A stretch of 64,000 nucleotides of DNA from Carettochelys insculpta. Lineage: Eukaryota; Chordata; Testudines; Carettochelyidae. Within the stretch, counting starts at the first letter, position 1; every line of letters starts with the position of its first letter. The translations under genes were made by a program, and so were the position numbers. The stretch lies in contig NC_134145.1 in assembly GCF_033958435.1 (NCBI RefSeq), forward strand, positions 35,553,501 to 35,617,500, in the 5' to 3' direction. The notes beneath the pieces were generated by a model. That model ran no database searches. It was given only the letters and a program-made list of their open reading frames with translations, and had not been told where the DNA came from. This document shows positions 55,756-64,000 of this stretch, one piece after another.

Positions 55756-55771
55756 GCTACTTTGAAGTAGC
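55756..55771. repeat. Left subterminal palindrome 1 of H5
   Basis: GCTACTTTGAAGTAGC starts 20 bp from the left end, with one change from the H1 form. Confidence 0.65.
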
Positions 55772-55895
55772 TAGCACAATGTCAAAATAGCACGTGTCGC
55801 GTCTACACGCACCATGCACTATTCCGACATTGAACTTGATGTTAGGCGGCGAGACGTCGAAATCACTATTCCTATCCGAAGATGGAAATAGTGCC

Positions 55896-55922
55896 CTACT
55901 TCGACGTTCAACGTTGAAGTAG
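55896..55922. repeat. Left subterminal palindrome 2 of H5
   Basis: CTACTTCGACGTTCAACG and its mirror, starting exactly 160 bp from the left end although the DNA between differs from H1. Confidence 0.7.
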
Positions 55923-56149
55923 GGCATGTGTAGATGATCTGCATCCCACTACTTCAAAATAGCAGGGTCCTCCATGGTAGCAATCAGCTGAAGGGTTGAG
56001 ATGCTCTGCTTAGCCCCTGCGCGGCTGTATGGTCCCTGCGCGCAGCAGCCTTTAAAGCACCACAGACCCGGATTTCCTGTGGCAGGAAGCTGAGAGCATG
56101 CAGGCAGCAGCACACGCACGTGCTAGCCCTGCACACCCTCCGGAGGCCC

Positions 56150-57734
56150 TGAATGCAAGACCCACCATCCACGGCAGCCAGCCAGCCAGCCCCCAGAGTG
56201 CCCCCAGGGCTCCCCCCTTGAGGGAACCCAGGCACAACTGGCAGCCAAAGGGGGGCGCCAAAAAGAGACCGGGCACCTCCTGGTTGAAGGCCAAGCTCCA
56301 AGACCTGCTGGGGCTCTGAGGTGAGGAGGAGGTGCTCCACGTGATGGGGAGCAAGTGGCGGAATGCAGAAGCATTTGTCTGACTGGCCGAGGGCCTGGCT
56401 GCCTGGGGTCACCTTGCCTGCACTCCAGACCATGTCCAGAGCAAAGTGAAGGAGTTGCGGCAGGGTTACGCCTGGGACTGGGACTTGGCCAGCCAGTCTG
56501 GGGCTGCCCCTGCCGCTTGCCCCTATTAGAGGGAGCTCAGGGCCATCCTGGGCCCCTGGGACACCTCCTCCCCCTGGCCAACCTTGACACCATGGCTGAC
56601 GAGCTCCAGCAGGCCTCAGAGCCGGAGTCTGGCTCAGAGGCCAGCCCCACACCCCGGTGCCCACCTGAGGAGCTACCCCTCAGGATGGTAGAGGAGGGGT
56701 CCAGCAGTGAGGAGGGGGGGCTCCTAATAGACCTCCCATCCCAGAGCACCAGCCTGGCATCCCCTGACTGGTGTTCCCCTGACTGTGGCAGTGGACAGTC
56801 AGGTACGTACCCCACAGGGCACACACCCCTGGGCCACGGGGCGGGGATACCAGATATGACCGGGAGCCCCACACACCCCCAGCGGACCTTGACCTGCAAC
56901 TGCCTAGCCACAGCATGGTTCCAGGACAGCAACATGGCCATCAGCGCTCATCAGCACCCACACCCATAGACAGCACTGTGCCCTAACCCTGGGGGCGGGG
57001 GGACCATGCAATGGGGATACCCAACAGGGACACCACACCCACCAATGGGATAAGAGACCCAGCACCCAAGGGGAGGCAGGGGGAATGGGCCACTGGCTAG
57101 GGCATAGTACTAACAGCCTTCCCCTCCTTCTCTCCCTCTCTGCGGCTGCACCATCCGAGGCCCCAGGCAGCCAGGCACCCTCCATGGTCCCCGAGAGCCC
57201 ACCAGAGGCCAGCCACCACCAGCACTCGGGGACACCCCCAAGGCCAGTGGGACGGTCACGCCACTGCCAGACCCAGGGGATGGCCCCTGCGGACCCCCAG
57301 CGCCCGGCGGCTCTCTGGCGGCAGACAGAGGTGGCCAAGGAGAGACTCCACTTCTACAGGGAGTAGTCCACCTGGTGCTGGGCGACGTGGCAGGAGTTCA
57401 TGAGCGTATTCTGGGACAAAGCCAGGCTGCTCCGTGAGGCTGTCCCCCAGCTCCCACTCCCCACTACCCCCCCCACCGCCCTCCCCACCTCTCCACCCGA
57501 TGCCCCCCTGCCTTGCCCTCTGCCATGCCACCTGCCTCACCACCCACCGTGCTGCCTGCCAGCCCCCCAGGACCGGAGCCCACTGGGGCTGAAGACCGGC
57601 CAGTGGAAGTATCCTGGCCATACCTGCTGGTCCTCCCAGCCCCCAGCTGGCTGTGCTGGGGACTGTGGATAAGGGAGGGGTCACAACCCATACCTGCCGG
57701 GGGGTCACACTCCTCTACACCCACCCCAGACTGA
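56150..57734 (+). pseudogene. Harbinger Myb/SANT-like protein (H5 copy)
   Basis: The expected start codon (aligned with MAAQQ of H1) is not intact. The domain follows: GTSWLKAKLQDLLGL, then a TGA where H1 has the Trp codon of GLW, then GEEEVLHVMGSKWRNAEAF, another stop, and VQSKVKELRQGY. The acidic tail ends at a good GTACGT donor after 56812. At the acceptor, H1 and H2 read GCAG before CTGCACC, while H5 reads GCGG (57142-57145), so the acceptor AG is lost. Exon 2 (from 57146) gives APSEAPGSQAPSMVPESPPE and a helical stretch LWRQTEVAKERLHFYRE that ends in a premature TAG at 57364. It is inactive through start loss, stops and a splice-site change. Confidence 0.8.
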
Positions 57735-57892
57735 TGGGTCAACGGCTGAGCCATCCGTTGGTCCCCCATTTGTATATAGTTGTCCCCCTTGTGCATAGTT
57801 GTTCCCCTTGTTTATAGTTGTCCACCTTTGTATATTGGTTGCAGTTTTTGTTGTGAACATTACACGGTTACCAGTTTTCAATAATTCACAGT

Positions 57893-57898
57893 TTTATT
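57893..57898 (-). promoter_or_regulatory. Polyadenylation signal of the H5 nuclease gene
   Basis: AATAAA on the - strand lies about 90 bp past the nuclease stop, as in H1 and H2. Confidence 0.6.
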
Positions 57899-57985
57899 TT
57901 CCACAGAAGCTGAGATGTGTGCTTATTGGGTGGATAGTGCAGGGGCGGTGTGCGGAGGGCCTTTCGGGGAAGGCCAGGGAGGTGG

Positions 57986-59416
57986 TCAGGGGTCTCCCTG
58001 ATCAAAATGGGCCCGCAGGGCCTCACGGACCCATACCCCCTCGTGGTGGGCCTGGTGACTGGGTGTGGCAGCCGGCTGGGGGAAGCCTGTGCTGGTGTCA
58101 ACTGCCCACTCCTGGACCAAGGCCTCCCCCTTGCTCTCCACAATGTTGTGGAGCGTGCAGCTGCACCCACAACCTGGGGGATGTTCTGGAGGCCGAAGTC
58201 CAGGTGGGCAAGGAGTCATCGCCAGTGGCCCTTTAGGCGGCCGAAGGTCCTCTCCATCACCTGGCAGGCGTGGTTCAGCTGGCCGTTGAACCGATCCTGG
58301 CTGGCGCTGAGATGGCTGGTGTACAGGTGCATGAGCCAGGGCTGGAGGGGGTAGGCCACATCCGACAAGAAGCAGAGGGGCACGGTGGTGTCCCCCAAAG
58401 GGATCTCCCTCTGGGGGACGTAAGTCCCTGCCTCCAGCTGGTGGCACAGTCTGGAGTTCTGGAAGGTGCGGGCGTCGTGTGTACAGCCGGGCCAGCCCAC
58501 GTAGACATTCTGGATGCGGCCCTGGATGTCCACCATGGCCTGCAGGACCACAGAGTGGTAGCCCCTCTGGTTGACGTATCTTCCCCTGTTGTGGTCTGGG
58601 GCACAAATGGGGATGTGGGTCCTGTCCAGGACCCTGAAGCAGTTCGGGAACCCCATGGTGGTAATCTGGCGACAGCTGCGTCGAGGTCACTGACTCGGAT
58701 GACCCTCTGAAGCAGCACAGCATTGAGCTCACAGACCACCTGTGGGGAGGGAACGCAAGTGCCCATGAGGGTGTGCAGGGTGCCCCAGGGCCCTCCCCCC
58801 ACACCCCCCTCCCAGGCACCTCCCTGGGTACCCCCCGCCCAGTCCCTCCCTCCCCGGCACCCTTCCCAGCCCCTCCCTCCCCAGCCCCCCCACCTCCCAG
58901 TGGGTGCATGCCCAGGCCTCCTTACCTCCATGACGATGGCCCCAACCATGGCCTTTCCCACTCTGAACTGGTGTCCCACGGAGGAGTAGCTGTCTGGAGT
59001 GTCCAGCTTCCAGACAGCTATTGTGACCCTCTTCTCGACGAGGAGGGCGCACCGCATCTGGGTGTCCTGGTGCCTTAGTGCAGGGATGAGCCACTGGCAC
59101 AGCTCAGGCAGGTCTGCCAGTGCATGCGGAAGTTCTGCAGCCGCATGTTGTCATCCCACTTCCCCATGACCAGCTGCTCCCACCACTTGGAGCTGGTGTG
59201 GTAGCTCCAGAGGTGGCGGAGCACCCAGCGGGGGAGGAAGAGGGGAGCCTGGTGGTCAGGGGTGTTGCCATCTGCCCCCTGGAAGGGCCGCCCTGCCAGG
59301 AGCTGCTGGGCGGCCTCCCTTGGAGCACCTAGCAGGGTGTTTGCTCCCTGGGTGACTACCTGGAAGGCTTCCAGGTGCTGCTGCTGCTGCTTCTGCTGCT
59401 GCTGCTGGGGGTCCAT
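57986..59416 (-). pseudogene. Harbinger DDE nuclease, HARBI1-like (H5 copy)
   Basis: Exon 1 (59416-58926) starts MDPQQQQQKQQQQ. It shows WDDNMRLQNFRMHWQTC, a frame shift near 59110, then ALRHQDTQMRCALLVEKRVTIAVWKL in pieces and VGHQFRVGKAMVGAIVME. The donor GTAAGG and acceptor CCCACAG flank a 186-bp phase-0 intron (58740-58925). Exon 2 starts VVCELNAVLLQRV, shifts near 58665, then reads on in one frame with all three catalytic residues: Asp in VLDRTHI, Asp in LSDVAYPL and Glu in VMERTFGRLKGHWR. THDARTF keeps the family THDAR motif. A TGA follows HWR, at an Arg-rich CGA TGA context. With only a few lesions around an intact triad, this is one of the best-preserved catalytic cores in the window. 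Confidence 0.9.
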
Positions 59417-59495
59417 GGCTGCTGTGTGTGGGTCAGCGTGAGTGTGGCTATTGCTCTGCAGACCTTGTGCTGTGCAGACTGGGTGTGTCTGGGAG

Positions 59496-59509
59496 GGGCC
59501 CTTAAGGGA
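59496..59509 (-). promoter_or_regulatory. TTAA-box promoter candidate for H5 nuclease
   Basis: GGGGCCCTTAAGGG lies about 80 bp upstream of the H5 start. It is one T shorter than the H1/H2 box. Confidence 0.35.
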
Positions 59510-59711
59510 GTGGCTTGCTGTTGCCCCGAAGAGCTAGTCCAGCCTATGACCCCCGTCCGCAGGCTTTGCTGGCCCCTTATTTTGACAGGGAACACTTGTG
59601 TGCGTGGACACTCTGCATTTCCTTCCAGGGCGGCTCCTTTCGACGTTCCCTGTCACTACTTTGACTAAATAGGCTACTTTGATGTACTGTGCTAGTGTAG
59701 AGGTAGCCAAT

Positions 59712-60242
59712 AGGTTTAAAAACAATGCCAAAATAAACAAAAACCTACAGAAGGGATTAGAATCCTCTGAGCAGAGCAGGGCAAACTGAACTTGTTACAA
59801 TTTACTGAAAACAATTTTATTTCCTGCAAAACGTACAAATTGGTTCATCAATAAGATTAGAGCATTCAGAAAAAGTAAGTTGCACAAATATGACATTATT
59901 GCAAAAAGTTGGCAGAACAGCTGAGGAATCCTGGAGGACTGAAAGGCATCTGACGCTGGGGAAAAGAGTAAATGGTTATTTTAGAAGAATTGGTTGATAC
60001 ATTTTGAGATAAGGATGCAAAACCGAATTGTAGGTTGTAAACACTAATGTTCACTGTGCTGATCTGGAAGGTAAAAGCATAGAAATTAAAGGAATTCAAA
60101 TTCCAAGGGTGTTCCTGCTACTTAAATAAGGGAGAGACCTAACAAGAACACAGGGCTGATGTAGCATAAGAAAAAGCCTTGATTAATAAGTATCACCCTC
60201 CTTGACTTGATATTTCATCTTTCTTTTTGAGATCAGCATGTA
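59712..60242. other. Unique AT-rich DNA, no gene seen
   Basis: Short frames only. Confidence 0.55.
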
Positions 60243-60372
60243 TCATAGAATCATAGAACACTAGGACTGGAAGGGACCTCGAGAGGCCATTGAGTCCAGC
60301 CCCCTGTCCTCATGGCAGGACCAAGTACTGTCTAAACCGTCCCTGATAGACATCCTGATAGACATGTAAGTG
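60243..60372 (-). mobile_element. CR1 3' end fragment, - strand
   Basis: ATCATAGAATCATAGAACAC, then GGACTGGAAGGGACCTCGAG and AGTCCAGCCCCCTGTCCTC, the inverse of the CR1 3' end. It is truncated after about 130 bp. Confidence 0.88.
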
Positions 60373-60439
60373 GACTGCTCAGATATTCAATGAATTGTTA
60401 ATTCAAATCAAGCCTCAAATAGGTGCATTTTGTTTCAGT

Positions 60440-60498
60440 TGCATGTGTGTGTGTGTGTGTGTCTCTCTCTCTCTCTCTCAATCTCTATATATATAGTA
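60440..60498. repeat. TG/TC microsatellite with TA tail
   Basis: A run of TG dinucleotides passes into TC dinucleotides and then TATATATATA. Confidence 0.85.
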
Positions 60499-60690
60499 AA
60501 CTCTTTCATATCCAGCAGCCCCAGGACCAGGAGGTTGCTATTCCGGATAATCCTGTTCTGGATAATAGAGGGGTATACCTAGTAATATGTAATACTAAAG
60601 AAAAACAAGATTAGATATTAAGAAAGAAACAAAAATGTATGCAGAATACTTTATGTTCCAACAACAGTAGCATTATACACTGCAAACTTA

Positions 60691-60905
60691 TAGACTACAT
60701 TTACACATTCCCCTCCCTTTTCCAAGGGGCATGTAAATGAAGCGGGTTGAAAATTCTAATAAGGTGCTAATATGAATATTCAGTATCTCATTTGCATATT
60801 GATGGCCACCCGGAGTGTCAAAAGTGCTGCGTTCAAATTGCAAACTAACTATGTAGATGGGGTTCCTTCAAAAGGAAACCCTGATTTCGAAAGCACCCTT
60901 CTTTT
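60691..60905. mobile_element. Half copy of a fold-back MITE
   Basis: ACACATTCCCCTCCC, AAGGGGCATGTAAATGAAG, CTCATTTGCATA and ATGTAGATGGGGTTCCTT occur in the order seen in the left arms of 36569-36942 and 38654-39086. The mirror arm is missing. Confidence 0.55.
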
Positions 60906-60929
60906 CAATTGTTGATGGAATATAACCTT

Positions 60930-61240
60930 TTAGGGCCTGATCCTGTCAAGCACAGAGGACCTTGGGAAATGCTGAATACCCTTAACTCCCATTGTCTTTG
61001 ATGAGTTTTGAAGACACTGAGTAATTCACGAGATGGGGCATGTTTTATTCTTATTCATGTAAGCTGCACATCAGGAAAGATGATGGCAACAAGGGGGTCC
61101 AATGACAGGGAACTGAACTGTGAGTCCTTTATATTCCTTAGACAAGTCATTTTATCTTCTCTGCATCTCCAGTTCCATCACCTGTGATCAGGAAGAGGGA
61201 AAGCATTATGTAAATAGTACTATTTATTGTTCAAGACAGC
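60930..61240 (+). repeat. Ancient MIR-like or related amniote repeat traces
   Basis: GGGCCTGATCCTGTCAAGC at about 60936 and TTAGACAAGTCATTTTATCT with CTCCAGTTCCATCACCTGTG near 61138-61185 resemble the conserved cores of old amniote SINE/L2 repeats. Divergence is high and they may be two separate fragments. Confidence 0.4.
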
Positions 61241-61460
61241 TGCATATTTATCAGCCCAGATCTGAAACAGAGAATTTGTACCTCAAAAAGATTTTAGTGG
61301 AAGTTACTGCAGTTTCAGACAGATTGCTGAAACACAGTCTGAAGTGGAAGTGAGATGGGGCATTTTCACACCAGCTGGAAGCTTTCTAGAAGTCTGTATG
61401 ATTTTCTATGGCAGTTTAGGGCATTCATGTGATCCTTCCACCTACAATAATTACAATGAG

Positions 61461-61660
61461 AAGTCCTGTGGCGCCTTATAGACTAATGGATATTTTGGAA
61501 CATAAGGTTTTGTGGGCAAAGACCCACTTCGTCAGAGGCCATCACTGGAGCTTTGCCAGCGAAGGCTTATGCTCCAGAAATCTGTTAGTCTATAAGGTGC
61601 CACAGGACTTCTCGATTTTTGCAGCTACAGACTAATATGGCTATCCCTCTGATACTTGCC
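61461..61660 (+). mobile_element. Second Penelope-like fold-back insertion
   Basis: The target duplication is ACAATAATTACAATGAG (61444-61460) against ACAATAGTTAATGAG (61661-61675). The arm 61461-61508 (AAGTCCTGTGGCGCCTTATA...) is the inverse of 61564-61611 (...TATAAGGTGCCACAGGACTT). The tail CAGCTACAGACTAATATGGC is shared in inverse with the element at 37860. On the - strand, 61509-61536 reads CTGACGA, A, GTGGGT, loop, GCCCAC, then AAAA, a hammerhead-like core with the G of GAAA lost. Confidence 0.6.
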
Positions 61661-61675
61661 ACAATAGTTAATGAG

Positions 61676-64000
61676 CTTTGTTGCCAGATTCCCATTGTAC
61701 AGTTGTAGAAAAACTTTTCTGATAAAAAATGACATATTTCAATTGAGGAAGGCTAAAGCAGTTGTGCATCTTGAATATTTATAACACATTATCAGACCTG
61801 CTTGACTTTTGCTTATATTGACATGCTTCTCTTAGCAGCACTCTGACAGTACGTTCAACTGTATCTAGGAGGAGCCAATGGCCCACCTGCATGATGAACA
61901 GTGTTTATGTGCAAGGCCCATACACAAATCGGAGCTACAGTCCTGGGTCCAATGAACCTCACGGGAGTTTTCCATGGGGATCAGGATTTTGGCCCTGAGA
62001 AGGTTAAAGTGGGCATACATTCATTCTTGGAGTGGTGCAGGATACATGGAGGATACTCTTCTTCAGTCATGACTGTATTACACAGTATGGGCCAGATTTA
62101 GATGTCCTGTCATTTGGGCCCCCGTGCAGCTCTACAAGAAGGGCACCACAACTGCTGAGCACCAGTCCATTCCTATTAAACAATTTTGAGCACGAAGGTG
62201 AAAAGATGCATCCCTGTGAATACAAGTTTATGACAAAGAAAGTAGTGGGAGTAAAATAAGAATAACGCTTCCCCCAATGTTATGGAAAAGCTGCATCCTA
62301 TTCTGTTACTGCTCGCTAAGCAAAGTAAATCATCATGTATGTAACTAATGCATTGTGTTGCTTATATACAACTTAGCCAGTTCTGGGTCTTCAGTGCTGA
62401 ATCTTGCAAACATGCCATTCTCTGACTGTACCTTTTATGCATGATAAGATAGAAGAATTGACATGAATTTTTACATTGGCAAAGTGACTGCCTTCACTAC
62501 AAAAGATTAATTAGTATGGCAAAAACAAATTAGGATTGTAGCAGTATATATCTGATTAGTATCGCTTCAGTAACAGTTAGGAGCTGGTAAACTTGTTGAC
62601 CTGAAGTATCATGCATTTTCTCTCTTTCTCTCTCAAAGTAGAGTTTGGAAACTCCTGTGGCTAGCTTAGTGCTGTTTTGTTGCCAACAAGCTGGGGGATG
62701 CAGGCTGACATGCGGCCTGTTTCTAATAGCACACACACTGTTTCTTTATTTAGAGCCTCTTTACCAGTATCAATTAAACCCCAGTTAAATTTGACACATC
62801 TTAACCTTGCGTTGGATCCAATTCATTGCTACAGCAGAACCCATATGGCATGGAGACAGTTGCAGGCATCAATTCACTGCTTATGTGGAGTTACTGGCTG
62901 AATGCCAAGCAGTAATCACTGCTTTTTGTTAATAGACATGTTTGCTTTTGCAGTCATTTCTATACACAGGGCTCTAGATTAATTAGAACAAAATCTGTCA
63001 TCCATCTAAGAAACAACCAGAACACACTCTCTTTTTTTTAACCTTCAGATTTAAAGAGAGATGAATTCACGCAAAGTAGATTTACTTTATTCTGGAATAA
63101 CCTGTTTCGCTTTGTTGAACATATATATATATTTGTTAATCAGATTTAATAAATAATTAAGTGGATAGAGAACGGGGAAAAAAAGAGCTGGAGATCTACA
63201 ATATTCACATTCCACTCAGGGTGAATTCATAGTAAGTGGGAGATGGTACCCTTCAAAAATTAATGTAGCATATGTTATTCATTAAATAAACAGATTTGTC
63301 ATTTAACTGAAATACTATGTTTTTTAAAGGTGATCCACTCCAATCATTAGTCTGCCTATAGAGATCACATGTCAAGATTGTATTATCATCCCTGAGGTTT
63401 TAAACTGGGTTCTTCCTTTGTCCTTCTGAATAATGCCTGATTATCGATTTAAAATTACATCAATGTTAATGGACAGGTACTGAAACAACTTTTACAAAAT
63501 ATTTCCTATGTTACTGAGACCAAATTTTACAGCAGATATTGTTGTGGTTAAGTACCATTCTTTCCCTTCTATGTGGGAATAAACAACACGTGCCTGGTTT
63601 AGCTAATAGCACTCTGAGCCATTCTGATTTCTTGACTATGGCTTTTAGACTACCTTATTTTAAATCCAGGTCAAACGCTGTGGTGGACACTTATTTTTCA
63701 CAGACAAAACTTCTAAGTTTATTGTATTTATTATGTGGCATGTTTTGTACTCAACACTAGTTTCATTAATACTAGAATATTTTACAGGAATAGATTACTG
63801 CTAAAATGGTGACATCATACAATCTATTTAACTTTCCAGATTATTACATTAATGCCCATCACCATGATATCGGAAGACCTCATGTTTTTTGAGCAATACC
63901 TTTTTGTGTCATGTGTTGGTTTTTAATACGTCTATGAAGAAATTACTATAGTATTTTTCATTTACATCATTTTAGTCTACATTTAGTTTGCTATGAATGT
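61676..64000. other. Unique AT-rich DNA, no gene seen
   Basis: A TA tract lies at about 63119-63131. Open frames are short and carry no motif. I see no transposon ends or RNA gene. Confidence 0.55.

Larger units (their letters stand above)
55736..59708. mobile_element. PIF/Harbinger transposon H5
   Basis: The ends GGGTGCGTCTACACTAGCC and CTAGTGTAGAGGTAGCC are inverted repeats. The target duplication is AAT (55733-55735 and 59709-59711). It has the same two convergent genes as H1 but is more diverged, with a Myb-gene intron of only 333 bp. Confidence 0.95.

Overview
This is a window of vertebrate nuclear DNA, almost certainly from a sauropsid and most likely a turtle. The evidence is the AT-rich non-coding background, several CR1 LINEs that end in the usual ATTCTATGATTCTATGA-type 3' tails, an ancient MIR-like trace, and many short elements whose ends read GGCTRYGTCTACAC. 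I found no host protein-coding exon, no rRNA and no functional tRNA. Nearly all readable protein sequence belongs to transposable elements. Species is inferred from repeat style, not proven.

Layout. 1-5857 is unique AT-rich DNA with one MITE. 5871-14250 is a LINE whose 5' part is inverted (twin priming), flanked by a degenerate target duplication and split by a 5.3-kb PIF/Harbinger element (H1, 7381-12688). H1 itself carries a nested 711-bp deletion derivative. A second MITE follows (14493-15276), then unique DNA. H2 (20052-24703) is inserted in a tandem satellite with a unit of about 54 bp (to about 25715), which also hosts a small MITE. 26672-34148 is a nested stack: an old Harbinger (H3) contains a hAT element (26737-30872), and the hAT contains the remains of another Harbinger (H4). 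36400-39090 is a cluster of nested MITEs, two of them long palindromes, and one MITE carries a Penelope-like fold-back insertion with a hammerhead-like core. 41266-52740 holds old repeats, a hAT-like MITE, a minisatellite and several CR1 copies. 54731-55428 is a relative of the nested H1 derivative. 55736-59708 is a fifth Harbinger (H5). The tail holds CR1 and MIR traces, a half fold-back MITE and a second Penelope-like insertion.

How the Harbinger genes work together. H1, H2, H3 and H5 share one plan: a left-hand + strand gene for a Myb/SANT-like DNA-binding protein, and a convergent - strand gene for a HARBI1-like DDE nuclease. Each gene has one intron at a conserved place. In this superfamily the two proteins act together: the Myb-like partner helps bring the nuclease to the element ends. 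All copies here carry frameshifts, stops or deletions, so none should be autonomous as read. The most interesting structure is in the element ends. Palindromes built on TTCGAA/CGTTCAACG sit exactly 20 and 160 bp from the left end, and one sits 37 bp from the right end, in every copy of this lineage that can be measured.
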